Counted from the first letter of the stretch, positions 51,362-62,496 are shown. The stretch: DNA of 64,000 nt from Monodelphis domestica (GCF_027887165.1 NC_077227.1:84218930-84282929), one strand, 5' to 3'. The notes: generated by a model not told the origin, from the letters alone. Translations and numbers: made by a program.

Positions 51362-51560
51362 GTGATTTCATCAGTGTAGGGAACTCCTAGTGTGGAAACT
51401 CTCCCCAGTGATGCAGATTGGCAGTTCATCCATAACTTAGAGTCTTAGAAAGTTGTTGGCGAAAAGTGAAATGATTTATCCATGGAAACATGGCTAGACT
51501 TAAACACAAGTCTTCCTAATTTAAATTTTCTCTTCTTTACCAGGCTGTCTACTCTAATGG
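51362..51560 (-). repeat. Core-SINE with GGGAACTCC-type end, minus copy
   Basis: GTGATTTCATCAGTGTAGGGAACTCCTAGTGTGGAAACTCTCCCCAGTGATGCAGATTGGCAGTTCATCCATAACTTAGAGTCTTAGAAAG, same family as 1808-2036. Confidence 0.8.
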
Positions 51561-51599
51561 CCCCCCATCATTATTCTATAATTTTTTAAGCAGTTTATG

Positions 51600-52055
51600 C
51601 TTGATTCCTATACAAACTAGAAAGACCTTGACGAACTGATACGTAATGAAGTGAGCAGAACCAAGAGAACATTATACACAGAAACAGAAACATTGTGGCA
51701 TGAACAAATGTAATAGATTTTGCTACCAATAGCTTTGTAATCACCCAGGACAATCCAGAGGGGCTTAGGAGAAAGAACACTATCCACATTGAGAGAAAGA
51801 ACTGTGGGAGTAGAAATGCAGAAGAAAAACATTTGATTTATCACTTGTTTATGTGAATGTAGGATTTGTGGTTCTGGTTTTAAAAGATGACTCTATTACA
51901 AAAATGCATAACATGGAAATAGGTAGCAAGTGATAATACGTGTATAACCCAGTGCAATTGCTTGTCAGCTCTGGGAGGGAGGAGAAAAGAGGGGAGGGAG
52001 AGAACATGAATCATGTAACCATGGAAAAATACTTTAAAAAAGAAAAGAAGAAATG
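51600..52055 (+). mobile_element. Old L1 3' end
   Basis: GAACTGATACGTAATGAAGTGAGCAGAACCAAGAGAACATTATACACAG (ORF2 C-terminus), then AGAGAAAGAACTGTGGGAGTAGAAATGCAGAAG and the 3' UTR ending ATGTAACCATGGAAAAATACTTTAAAAAAGAAAAG. Same subfamily as the nested piece at 36912. Confidence 0.85.
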
Positions 52056-52079
52056 AACCCAAGCTGTGGGGCTTGACAT

Positions 52080-52640
52080 TCAGAGCACATATAGACTATA
52101 ATAACAACAATCTAATTATTAAGTATTTTTATGAACCTAAGTACACAATGCCTATATAGATATATACATATATATGTAATTATGTTTTTAGTCATTTTTT
52201 TTCAGTTGTATCTGACTTTTTGACCTCATTTAGGATTTTCTTGGCAAAGATACTGGAGTGGTTTGACATTTCCTTTCCCAGCTCATTTTTTGGATAAGGA
52301 ACTGAGGCAAACTGGGTTAAAAGACTTGCCCAGGGTCAAACAGCTAGGAAGTATTTGAGGCAAGATTTGAATGCAGAGAGATAAGTCTTCCTGACTTCAG
52401 GCCTGGCACTCTACCCACTGACCCATCTAGCTGTCCACATAATTATGTACCTAAATGCATAATTCATTTGAACCTCAACAACTCTATGAGCTAATGACAG
52501 TAGATGTCATCATTCTCATTTTTAATAGATAAGGAAACACAGGCTTAAATGACTTGCTTTTGGCCAGACAACTAATCTCAATTGTAGACTTAAAACAGAT
52601 CTCCCTCGCTCCATGTTCCATGCTTTATTTACTACACGAC
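52080..52640 (-). repeat. MIR-like SINE, split by RTE-type SINE
   Basis: CTCAACAACTCTATGAGCTAATGACAGTAGATGTCATCATTCTCATTTTTAATAGATAAGGAAACACAGGC lies right of the insert and AAGTATTTTTATGAACCTAAGTACACAATGCC left of it. 52641-53313 shows nothing further. Confidence 0.6.
52186..52439 (+). repeat. SINE with RTE/BovB-like head, 9-bp TSD
   Basis: TTTTAGTCATTTTTTTTCAGTTGTATCTGACTTTTTGACCTCATTTAGGATTTTCTTGGCAAAGATACTGGAGTGGTTTGACATTTCC, then a tRNA/core-like half ending CTACCCACTGACCCATCTAGCTG. TAATTATGT flanks it at 52177-52185 and 52440-52448. Confidence 0.9.
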
Positions 52641-53313
52641 CCCCTTCTTTTGAGTGCAGAGATATGCTGATCCCGTGGAAAGTTGGGAACTTACTGGAAT
52701 GCTTACCAAAGCTTCCCTTGAATAAATGGGGAGCAGGAGTCATGTCTCAGTGACTTACTTGAAAGTCATTCATTTCAACATTAATAGTTACGCTAGCCCT
52801 TGAGATACTTCCTTCTGACAAGGTACATTTAAGTGTGTAATGGTCCAAGAATTCAGAATCAGACCTGCCCTCTGCATTTGCAACGAATAAGGAAGCTTAT
52901 ATCTGGTTCAAAGGATAAGCAAGCAACCTTCTGATACGAGTTTCACTTCTGAAATGAAGTCATCCTCTGATGCCTCATTATGGTGTCTATGTGACCCTGA
53001 AGTTCAAAAAGTCATGCATGCATGCAGAGGGCAAGTATTGGCAGACCGAAACTTGGAAGGCTTCCTACTACCAGTCTTACTAAGTTGGCAAGGGCTCATC
53101 ACCAAACTGACTGAAAAGTGATCAATGTTTTGGCCACAATGACTCTTTAAAACCATATACCATCACGTCATCAGAGGATACACAACCTCTATAGGCAGAC
53201 AGAGTGCCCATAATCATGAGATCTCAGGCAATTTCAGTAGGAAATAAGGAAGTCAATTATGTATCTGATTCTGAAGTCAGCCAACCTTGAGAGGCAAAGA
53301 GTCAGCATAGAGT
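52641..53313. other. Unassigned intergenic sequence
   Basis: No repeat, exon or notable frame recognised. Confidence 0.45.
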
Positions 53314-53328
53314 AGAAATCTATGTAGA

Positions 53329-53551
53329 GGGAGCATCTGGGTAGCTCAGTGGATTGAGAGCCAGGCCTAGAGATGGGTGGTCCTAAGTTCAAATCTGGCC
53401 GTACATGCTTCCTAGCTGTGTGACCCTGGGCAAGTCACTTTGCCTAATCCCCATTGCCTAGCCCTCACCACTGTTCTGCCTTGGAACCAATATATAGTTA
53501 TTAATTCTAGGATGGATTGATTCTAGGGTGGAAGGTAAGGATTAAAAAAAA
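53329..53551 (+). repeat. Marsupial tRNA-derived SINE with perfect 15-bp TSD
   Basis: GGGAGCATCTGGGTAGCTCAGTGGATTGAGAGCCAGGCC, CTAGCTGTGTGACCCTGGGCAAGTCAC, CCATTGCCTAGCCC, and an internal duplication of the TTGATTCTAGGNTGGA block before a poly-A tail. AGAAATCTATGTAGA flanks it at 53314-53328 and 53552-53566, showing L1-type integration. Confidence 0.96.
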
Positions 53552-53644
53552 AGAAATCTATGTAGAATATATACTCATCTTGTGTATTTTTATTTTATTT
53601 GAAGGAAAGAAATTAGGAGCATTCTAGCACATCTGAACCTTTCA

Positions 53645-53935
53645 ATTTAATCCAACATTTATTGAGTACCTTCTATGTGCCAGGTACTGTGCTAGAACTA
53701 GAGATACAAAAAGAGCCAAAAATGCCATCCCTGCCCTCAAGGAGCTTATAATCTAATGAAGGAAACAACGATGCAAACAAATATATACAATACAAGCTAT
53801 ATATAGGATAAATAGGAAAGAATTAAAGAGAGAAAGCTTTGGAATTTGGAGAAATTAGGAAAGGTGGAATTTTAGTTGACCCTTAAAAGAAGTCAGGGAG
53901 GTTGGAGCTGAGGAGGGACTTCCAGAATGGAGTGT
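53645..53935 (+). repeat. Family A dispersed repeat, left part
   Basis: CCAACATTTATTGAGTACCTTCTATGTGCCAGGTACTGTGCTAG, CCCTGCCCTCAAGGAGCTTATAATCTAATGAAG, then GGAGCTGAGGAGGGACTTCCAGAATGG. Best-preserved head of the family in this window. Confidence 0.78.
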
Positions 53936-54009
53936 CTTTTTTGTTGTCACTTTAAAATAATTTGTGCCAAATCTTCAAAATATATTTGCTAACTGATTAA
54001 AAGACATAC

Positions 54010-54215
54010 TCAGTCAATAGTGGATAGCTAGCCTGAGTCAGAAAGGGCTGAGTTTAATTCTTGTCTTTGCTACATCCTAGCTTGTGATGGGGCAAGTTAT
54101 GTAGCTTCTCAGTGCCCAGGGCTACTCTCGAAAGCTAGAGGTTGCAGAATGATACAGATGTGCTTGAGTAGAGGGATTTTTCCATATCATAGAAATCACC
54201 AATCTGATCTACAGT
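54010..54215 (+). repeat. Core-SINE with GGGAACTCC-type tail, plus copy
   Basis: GTGGATAGCTAGCCTGAGTCAGAAAGGGCTGAGTTTAATTCTTG, CTCAGTGCCCAGGGCTACTCTCGAAAGC, ATCATAGAAATCACCA. Gives the family's sense orientation for the copies at 1808 and 51362. Confidence 0.65.
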
Positions 54216-54359
54216 ATATTATGTAACTCATTCTATATATTAATGTAATTTTAAAGATACTGAACATATATTATTAGTTCATCTTAAGTCTAGAAATATT
54301 ATAAACATACATACATTCATGTATATTTCTGCAGCCTTTTGCAGTCACAAGCACATTTA

Positions 54360-54535
54360 TTGAAGTCAGAATGTCTGAGTTGGAGTCTTAGTTGTGTGAC
54401 ACCTGTCCACCTCAGGCAAGACACTTTATCCTTCTGAGCCTTAATTTCTTCACCCTTAAAATGGTGGTGGCAGGAGAAGTGGGGATTAGATTGCAGGATT
54501 TCTAAAGTTCTTTCCAGCTCTACATTTATGATCTT
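54360..54535 (+). repeat. MIR-like SINE
   Basis: GAGTTGGAGTCTTAGTTGTGTGAC, CAGGCAAGACACTTTATCCTTCTGAGCCTTAATTTCTTC, AAGTTCTTTCCAGCTCTACATTTATGATC. Confidence 0.7.
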
Positions 54536-54559
54536 CGCTTTTCTTTATAGCTCTTTGAC

Positions 54560-54805
54560 CTATCTTCAAATCAAGAGGTAGTTTAGAGTAGAAAAAGCCT
54601 GGGTCTTGGATCCAGGAAGCCCTGGGTTCAAATAATCTCTCTTAAACTTATTGGCTAAATGACTGACCTTGGGCAAGCCATAATTTCTTTGCAGAGTCAG
54701 TTACCTCTTATGTCAAATTTGGAAGAATAATATTATCTCTAGTTCATATCTCCTAGTCTTGTTTCAAGGATAAATGACAGAAACTATGGAAGCCACTGTG
54801 AACCG
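54560..54805 (+). repeat. MIR/core-SINE
   Basis: GGTCTTGGATCCAGGAAGCCCTGGGTTCAAATAATC, GACCTTGGGCAAGCCATAATTTC, TATTATCTCTAGTTCATATCTCCTAGTCTTGTTTCAAGGATAAATGAC. Confidence 0.75.
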
Positions 54806-54859
54806 TAATAACACACAGACTGAACATGGCCGTTTTGAGGCAAAAACTCCTTTTTCAGT

Positions 54860-55510
54860 GAGTTTGGTTGCATCCAAGTCATCCTCCACCCAACTCCCAT
54901 GTTTATACTAGGACACTTCAATATATGCTTACATTCTTCCAAAAACCATGATCTCTCAGTTCCTCATTCTATTCATCTCCCATGACCTACTTGTGAACTC
55001 TACCTCAGCTCCATGCAAGGATGGTCACACCTTTGATCATGCCATTTCTATAACTGCTCCACCTCATTGATCAAGAACTCTGAAATTCCTTTATCTGATT
55101 ATAATCTCTTTTGTCATTTCTCCCTATACCTTAAGAACTCCTTCTAAGTTATTCTTTATCCTCACTGTAACTTCCATCCCTCAACACGTTCCCAAGCTGT
55201 CCACCCTGTTCTGGTTACATACTCCTCCCTCCCAATTTCTCATCCTTTAGTCAGCCAGTTTAACACTACACTATCCTGAATTTTCAAAATCTTTGCTCCT
55301 TTGTCTTAATTCCCTTAAGCCTTTCCCAGTCTTAGATTATTGCTACCATCTAGCACCTATGCTCCTGTGCATGTAGTACTAAAAAAAAAGAACAAGTCAC
55401 ATGATCATGTTGAGTAAATCCACTACAAATTTGTGTATGACCCTTTGCCTCTGGGCTTAGCATGGTGCCTGGTGCATAAAAAGTGCAATAAATGCTTATT
55501 GATTGATTGC
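54860..55510 (+). repeat. L2/CR1-clade LINE, endonuclease region plus 3' end
   Basis: CTAGGACACTTCAATATATGC (GHFN-like endonuclease block), TCTCAGTTCCTC, GATGGTCACACCTTTGATCATGCC, CTGAAATTCCTTTATCTGATTATAATC (SDHN-like block) follow the L2 ORF2 endonuclease order. Separately, GCTTAGCATGGTGCCTGGTGCATAAAAAGTGCAATAAATGC at 55455-55495 is an L2 3' end. Confidence 0.7.
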
Positions 55511-55955
55511 CACTCAATGAGTGCTACCAGAAGGTCACTGAAAATGGAATTACCTATGGAAATCAACCAGATTCTTACGCAGATGTCACAGAAAAAGTGA
55601 TTTTTGAACTTAGATTGGAGAACTTTGGGAAGCTGAAGAAGAACACCCATCTTCCAGAGAAAGGTCAGCTTGGGATGGAGTACATTGTGCCTGAATTCCG
55701 AGTTCCCTGTCTCACTCCTCTACATAGTCACCTCTTTTATGTGCAATACTACTACAAATAATTTTGTGTACAGGGGAGAGTTCCCTAGGTCTTTAACCTC
55801 TTTACTGTATATGACTAGTATTGCAATCACTAGGTTAACAGTGACTTAAAAATATATAATTCCTAAATATTTTCTGGAATGACTACTAATTAACATTGCC
55901 AATAATGAATTCATGCATCTGTATTCCCCCAGTTCCTCCAATATTTACCACTTCC
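55511..55955. other. Unassigned; 84-codon open frame
   Basis: A plus-strand frame at 55507-55761 translates to acidic/basic-mixed sequence (e.g. ENGITYGNQPDSYADVTEKV) that I do not recognise. There are no convincing splice sites and no repeat match by eye. It could be a fragment of an old element or chance. Confidence 0.3.
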
Positions 55956-55959
55956 AACT

Positions 55960-56390
55960 ACATTGATTTTAATTTTGTAAAGGTGATTCAATTTTATAAT
56001 CTAAATTGTCTACTCTGTTTATGATCATCTTGTTATTTAATAATGTTTTTCTGTTTACAGGAGTACATAATTTATCCTACTGTTCTATCATTTTCTGAAT
56101 AGTGTGACTTTGTATGTAATAGGAGACTATTGTAGTATATGGTGCAATATGTTGGTAAAATCCCATTTTCTGTTGAACTTCCAATATTCTTGTAAGTTTT
56201 TGTAAAAACAAAAAGCTTACCTTAGTAGTTTGTATCTAAGCTTGTTAAACATTAATCTAGTGTTTTGGTTATTTCTAGGTTTATTTGCTTAGTCCACTCC
56301 ATTCTATTGATCATCTTTTCTATTTCTTAAACCAGTATGAAATAAGTTTTGATGAAAACATCTCTTCATTGACTTGGGAGACAGAATGAC
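55960..56390 (-). repeat. Old L1 ORF2 fragment, antisense
   Basis: TTTATTTGCTTAGTCCACTCCATTCTATTGATCATCTTTTCTATTTCTTAAACCAGTATGAAATAAGTTTTGATGA parallels the antisense L1 ORF2 text at 30235-30300. Heavily decayed. Confidence 0.55.
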
Positions 56391-56639
56391 TGCCTTTAAG
56401 TTGTTTGGATGACTTTTAATTGGAAGGAAGTTTAGACTTGCTCTAATACCTTAGTTTAGCTGCTTTGAGCAATGGGTAGAAGTTATAGTGATCCAAATCT
56501 AGGTTTGATATTAAGAGAAAACTCAAAACAGTTGGAGATGATCAAAAACAGAAAGGGCTTCTTTTGGGAGCTAGTAGGTTTCTTCTTATTGGAGATCATT
56601 AAGCAAATTCTAGCAGACTACTTTTTGGTTGTACTGTAG

Positions 56640-57420
56640 CCATAATTATTTTTCAGGAATGGGTTGAACTAGATGATCTTAAAGACAATGTAGGCTCTGA
56701 ATATCCTGTAAGTGAGGAAATTGAATTCTATTCTGGACAAATTGAGATTGTGATGATTACAGGACATCAAGATAGAGATATTCAGAAAGTAGAAATCAGT
56801 ACTGGAATTCAAAGGAGAGATTTAGAGATTAGAGAGATTATAGATTCAAAAGAGAGAATATAGATTTAGGAGTTATCTATAGAGAGATGATAACTAAATC
56901 TATGGGAGTTGACAAGATCAAGAAGAAAGCCATTATAGAAAGAGAAGAAAGTCCAAGACAAAGATTTGGATAATATTACTTCCCCCCCAATACCCCAAAT
57001 CTTTACCTTGCATTTTAGAAGCAATACTGTGTAGCAATTCCAAGATAGAAGAGCACTAAGGACTAGGCAGTGGGGGTTAAGAGACTTGCCTCAGGTCATA
57101 CAGCTAAGAACTGCCTAAAGTCAAATTTGAATCCAAGCTCTCCCATCTCTATGCCTGACTCTCAATCCATTGAGCCATCTAGCTGCTCCTTAGATAATAC
57201 TCTTAGTTTGTTGGAAGGAGAGGGATGATGATCTAATAAATGAGACTGGGCAGAGTGGTCAGACAAGAAGAGAACCAGGACAGAACCATGTTCTGGAAGT
57301 TGATGGAGAGGGTCTCCTGAAACAGGTGATGAAGAATGTCAATAACTTCAGAGAGATTGGGAAGGAAAAAGGCTGAGAAAATGCTATTAGATTTTACAGT
57401 TAAGAGATCATTGGCAATAT
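56640..57420 (+). repeat. Family A dispersed repeat, right part, SINE-split
   Basis: GATTACAGGACATCAAGATAG, TTTAGGAGTTATCTATAGAGAGATGATAACTAAATCTATGGGAGTTGACAAGATC, then after the SINE, AGAACCAGGACAGAACCATG, CTTCAGAGAGATTGGGAAGG..GCTGAGAAAATGCTATTAG and AAGAGATCATTGGC. I know this order as the 3' half of an old mammalian repeat, class unassigned. Confidence 0.55.
56998..57189 (-). repeat. Marsupial tRNA-derived SINE, minus copy
   Basis: AATCTTTACCTTGCATTTTAGAAGCAATACTGTG, GGGGGTTAAGAGACTTGCC, GGTCATACAGCTAAG, TTTGAATCCAAGC, CTCTCAATCCATTGAGCCATCTAGCTGC. Confidence 0.85.
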
Positions 57421-57474
57421 TAGAGTAAGCAATTTCAGCTTGTTCAGCAAGTTCAGCAATTTCTAGCTACATTT

Positions 57475-57625
57475 AAGATGGTGTAGTGGGAAGAGAATAG
57501 ACTTCAAGTCAATTTACTGCATTTATAGCTTCAGACTAATCACTCCGTGAACCTCAGTTTTCTCATCTTTAGAATAAGGAGATTGGACTAGATGATCTTG
57601 AAGTCTCTTTTTTGCCTTAAATCTA
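57475..57625 (+). repeat. MIR-like SINE
   Basis: GATGGTGTAGTGGGAAGAGAATAGACTTCAAGTC, GTGAACCTCAGTTTTCTCATCTTTAGAATAAGGAGATTGGACTAGATGATCTTGAAGTCTC. Confidence 0.75.
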
Positions 57626-57639
57626 TGGCCCTTCATCCA

Positions 57640-59010
57640 TATTTCCCCAATCCTCAAAACTAAAGAAACTCTAATCTTGTCTTAACACTGCCTTCTTCTC
57701 AAGCTTCTCACATTTCTCCCTTTCAAAGTTTAACTCCTAGAAAGTATTGTATGGATTTCTTACCTTGGTTTCTTCATTTTTACTCACTCCTCTGTCTCCT
57801 TTTCATCTAGCTTCTGACTCCACCAATCAATTCAAATTGCTTTATTTTAAGATTACCAGTAATCTCTGAACTGAATGATTTAATGGCCTTTTCTCAGTGG
57901 TACTCTACACAGTTTTGAACACTTTTGGTCATCGCTCTTCATATACATCTATCCATACATATACATATATTTTTTTACTTGACTTCTGTGACTACTTTCA
58001 TCTTGTCTTTTGCTGTCTGACTGTTCCTTCTCTCTCTTTTGTTGGGTCATCCAACTCCATTCCACTAAGCATGGATAACTCTCAAGACTCTCCTTAGAAC
58101 ACTTCTTATATCTTTTTATACTTATTCTTGTTGATCATATCAGTTTCCATTGGTTCAATTAACATTCCTTATCATATGACTCCATCTTTAATCTGACTAG
58201 TTGTCTTACACTGACAACCACCTATTAGACATTTCCTTCTCATTGTTTCATAGGCATATCAACATATACAAAATGGAACTCATTTTGGCCCCTAACTTTT
58301 AAATTCTTCCAAAGTTTCTGATTGTCTTTGAAGACCCTATTTTCCCAGTTATTCAGGTATTGTATGCTCAGTGTCATTGTCGATTCTTCCCTTTCTTGTA
58401 CTTTGGTTGCCAACTTTGACAATTCTATCCTGACATGATCTTTCCTATTTGTTCTCTTCTCTCTACTTGCATGGCCATCTCACTAATTCATGTATTCATC
58501 ACCTCTCATCTGAACAATTGCAATAGTTTTTAAATTGGCCTCATGGTTTCTAATCTCTCTACCTACCAATGCCAAAGATCTTTGTAAAGCATAAACCTTT
58601 TGAAGCTTTTTGAGGTTCTTTGTTGGCTCTAAGTTAAGACATACTTAGCTTGGCATTTGAAGACCTCTACAATCTTGTTCTAATTTGCTTTCCTTGATTT
58701 TCTTTATATTAGTCTCCTTCACAACAAAGTGGCCTATTTGCTGGTTCCCACATTTAGCATTCTGTCTACTGGCCTCCATGCCTGGAATGCATGTCCTGCT
58801 TCTTTTGAGTTCCTAGCTTGCTTCAAAGATTCTGGAAATTTATTCCTGATCTCATTGTGCTCTTGTCCATTTCAATTTGTTTGCCTTTATTTTACTGTGT
58901 TTATCTGGTATCTCCCAATAGAGTGCAAGCTCCTTGATGATTAGAACTGTTTTCCTTTTTTCCTTTATTCCTCTGGGGAATAATATGGTGACTTATACAT
59001 ATAAGTGATT
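57640..59010 (+). repeat. L2/CR1-clade LINE, ~1.4 kb of ORF2 and 3' UTR
   Basis: The longest L2 piece here. In order: AATGGCCTTTTCTCAGTGGTACTC (RT region), GACTGTTCCTTCTC, ACTCTCAAGACTCTCC, CAACCACCTATTAGACATTTCC and ACAAAATGGAACTCATTTTGGCCCC (ORF2 C-terminal), CACCTCTCATCTGAACAATTGCAATAG, GCATTTGAAGACCTCTACAATCTTGTTC, then the 3' UTR with GGCCTCCATGCCTGGAATGCATG and GTGCAAGCTCCTTGATGATTAG. No open frame remains. Confidence 0.82.
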
Positions 59011-59560
59011 AATTGCTAAATGGAATCATCTTGTCTAATTCCAAGGATAGTTGTGAGAATCACACAGAATACTTAAAAATCCTTATGAGTAGAACATAAT
59101 TAATCTTACATTCATTATCATTTTTCCTCAAGCATAACAAATGTTTTGGGGGATGGGAAAGGAAGAGAGGTCACATTCCTAGATTTTGTGCAAAACATGT
59201 AGGATCGGATGCTGTCTTTATATTATATTTCATGTCTTTGTAAATATCTATGCCAAATACCGACTTTCCTCTGTCTTTTAGAGGTATTTGGATGACATGC
59301 AATGATGTGGTAATCTAGCTGCTGTTTAGACATTCTTTTATAATGATGATGATGTTTAAGAAGTTAATTTTCTTCAACAAAGGTGTGCAGATTTGAGATG
59401 ATAAATTGTCAAGGTACTGAAGAATGTGTGGGACTTCTATGATATTTGAAGCTTGCTCCTTTGAATGACTTGGTATAGAAATTTTTAGAAAAGGAATGAA
59501 TCCTGAAAAACAGTGCAACTTTAATTCTCAAAAAGGTAAGCCTGGTCGTAAACAATCTGC
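59011..59560. other. Unassigned; weak MIR trace
   Basis: AATTCCAAGGATAGTTGTGAGAATCACACAGAATACTTAAAAATCC at 59038-59085 may be a MIR tail. The rest, to the L1 insertion site, is unrecognised. Confidence 0.4.
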
Positions 59561-59576
59561 TATAATATAGATTAGT

Positions 59577-60250
59577 GGGGAGGTGGAGTCAAGATGGCAG
59601 CTTAGAGACAGTGAAAGTTCAGACCTCTGAAAACCCTTCCTTACCAATTATAAACTAAATGCTTCCAGGGGACTGAAAATCAAACCTAACAATAAGACAG
59701 AGCCAAGGAACCTCCTGCTGGACTCAAAAGGTACGCTCCCAAAAGCCGGAATTCCAGAACACTCCAGTCTAAGGGAAAGGAAGAAGGAAGGTCCTGAGAC
59801 CCCTCCCCCACCTAAAGCGCTAAGCCTCCAGCAGTAGCTGGAACCTCTGGGTGGACATTGGTGCTGGTCTGGAGGGAGTACCTTATGGGCAAAGCTGTGC
59901 CAGGCTCAGAGTGTCAAACAGGTGGTGGGAAAGCAGTTAAAGAAGAAGCACAGAGAGCAGAGCTGGTAGACTAGTTGCAGCAGTGGAGACATTCCATATT
60001 GCCACCCCCCCCACCCCCCCAGGTTTTGGCCTCAGGGCACATCCAGCTCTGCAACTCAGCTGGACTTAATTCCATCAAGGCCTCCAGAGTGCAGGGAAAC
60101 TCCAACTCCAACACCCCTCCCCCACAGACTGCACTGAGAGATTTGCTGACAAAACTCCAAGGGTGAAGGCTGACAGAAAAGCCCAAAGCCACAAAAAAAA
60201 AAGGGAGGAGCAAAAGCATAGGCAACTGCAGGGAGTAAAGAAGGGGTAAA
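59577..60250 (+). mobile_element. L1 5'-UTR-only insertion with perfect 16-bp TSD
   Basis: Begins at the natural L1 5' end (GGAGGTGGAGTCAAGATGGCAGC) and shows 5' UTR blocks shared with 21679-22600: GGGAAAGGAAGAAGGAAGGTCC and AGGTTTTGGCCTCAGGGCACATCCAGCTCTGCAA. It ends in A/G-rich GGAGTAAAGAAGGGGTAAA with no ORF1, ORF2 or 3' UTR. TATAATATAGATTAGT flanks it at 59561-59576 and 60251-60266. Compared with the 21.7-kb copy it also lacks an internal block. It lies just beyond the likely 3' end of the HECT gene. Confidence 0.92.
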
Positions 60251-60389
60251 TATAATATAGATTAGTATGAAAAGGGGACCATAAAAAAATCTTCATCATT
60301 GGGAAAATGAAGCCAAGATTAAAAAAAAAATAAGCCGGAGACTTTTTAAAATTACTAAGAAACATTATGTAATACTTTAATTTACTATG

Positions 60390-62496
60390 GCAAATACAAA
60401 AATTGAATAGAGTTTATTAACAACAGATATATAAAAATGTAATAACCACATGAACTTAGTAGGCAATTGAAAATTAACAAAATAGAACAGCAGTGGTTTT
60501 TTTAAAAAATGAGGTATTATTACACTGTAAACTAAAACCAGAGAGAGCATAAATAAATAAAGGCAATGTGTAATTTAGTGATTAAAACAGTTGTATTTTT
60601 CATTTTTATAACAGACACAAATTTTCCAGTTAACTGTGGGTATGGAGCATAAAAACAACAGGTTGGAATATTTCTAAAGTGACATAGCTATTGATGTATA
60701 TAGACACATCATCAAACGTGCACAAGAAACCATAAATCATCTTTATCAAATAAGAGCTTTGTTTACATCTTAAACATTAAACCTGATTACTTACAGATAA
60801 TTCTTTTGTGCTTATTAGTTATTATCAACCTATTTTAACATCTCACAGTCTAGCTCAGGCAGCACGACAGAGAAGTGATATTTTTGCACATAGATTAACA
60901 AACTAAACCAGTTAGTCTGTTACCCATTTTTCTATTAATGAAGACACTGCAGATCACTTAAAATCCCCAGAGTATTTCAGAGCCCCTTTCAGAAGGAGAG
61001 ATAAATACATACAACAAGTCCTCCCTTTCCTCCAAACACTGGTTGCTTCAAAATCTCAGAAGAACAAGTTAATTCATTTCTTCACTCCTGCTGAATTCTG
61101 CTGCTGAGGGTGCAACTAGGAGATAGCAAAACTCAGAAAAAGATGAGGGAAAGTATCTAAAAGAGTATTTGCTGGTAAGAAATGCTGGCATCATTTATTG
61201 TTATTGCAACAATAATAGCTTCTGAGCTTTCAGAAGAAAAGCTAGGAATGTCTCCAGGAAATAAATCTCAATTTAGGAAAAATCTGTCACAGGCTAAGAA
61301 AACTGCTTCACTTTTACTAATGCAAAAATGCATCAGTAGCTATGACTTTTTCCCTTTTCTCCTTTTCCTCACATACTACTTTATACTTTTGTTATTTTTT
61401 TGTATTTAGAATTCACTGGGGGGGGGGGGGAACCTGAATATTTTGGCCCAAATATTGAAACTATTCTACCTTGACACAAATCTCACTTGATATATTCATA
61501 GGATTCTGCCCTGCATTCCAGCCTATTTTTCCAGAAGTTGAATCCTCTACTACTGGCCATTAAAAACAAGATTAGACATAAGCCTAGTCCATCAATCAAA
61601 TTTTCAAATGAAAAGTATTTTTTCTTTTGTGCTTTTCTAGGATTTATTTCATTCACAACAAATTTGATTGGATTTCACTTTCTAACATCCAGGTGCTTTT
61701 CAAAATGTGACAGCTATCCAAGTAAGGTCTTCAAAGTAATCAGTTTTCTGCCTATTTCAATAGGTGCATATCTTAATACTTAATCTTAATACTTAAAAGC
61801 ATATAATCTTAAATCCAGTTAGTTTAGTTTGAAAAGTTACATTCCTGTACAATCATCCCTGTTGATTTGTAAAAGCTGTATACACATCTAAAACCCTGAA
61901 TTTATTCTGTAAAAATAAATCTTTAGCAACAAATGACTATTAAAAATTCCATTTCCCCCCACGAGCAAGTATTTACATGTTTTTCAACAATCAGATTAAT
62001 CCTTACAGAACTAAAGCCGGAATATTAAAAACTGTAAATTTCCATTGCAATTAAAATTGTTCACTTCTGTATGAAAATATGGCTACAGGCCTTATATTAA
62101 TAGTGTTGTAGCTCTAAGCTTTGCTACTGTGCGTTAATAACAGAATCCACCACTGGGTTCTATGTTAGAAACACATTAAATACTGCACTTCATTCCCCTA
62201 GTGGAACATGTGTGACATAATTACGGAGACAAGTAAAGTGCTATAAAAAGAGATCTAAAAAACAACAAAAAAATACTGTTGTTATCTATTGACTCCCCCT
62301 TCCCGTGCCAAAGTTTCTGTGGCTTTTCAAAACTGTATGTAGATTAAATGTGTTTCACATTTAATAATTCAAAAAATCAGCATTTGAAAATTGTTTAGCT
62401 TATCATAGTGCTGAAGACAGAAGCATGAAAAGGTTAAAGGCACAATGAGAAGAGAGTGGATGCTACATATAAAAATACTTTATTTCAAGTCTGACG
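60390..62496 (-). other. HECTD2: Probable 3' UTR of the HECT ligase gene
   Basis: The 2.1 kb downstream of the stop codon is free of recognisable repeats, A/T-rich and rich in ATTTA, in contrast to the repeat-dense rest of the window. Candidate poly(A) signals on the minus strand are AATAAA at 62484-62479 (13 nt after the stop), others near 61199 and 60418-60413, and ATTAAA at 60382-60377. I favour an end near 60.39 kb from the extent of repeat-free sequence; transcript data are not available. Confidence 0.45.
62479..62484 (-). promoter_or_regulatory. HECTD2: Proximal poly(A) signal AATAAA
   Basis: AATAAA on the minus strand starts 12 bases after the stop codon. Use of this site would give a very short 3' UTR. 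Confidence 0.4.
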
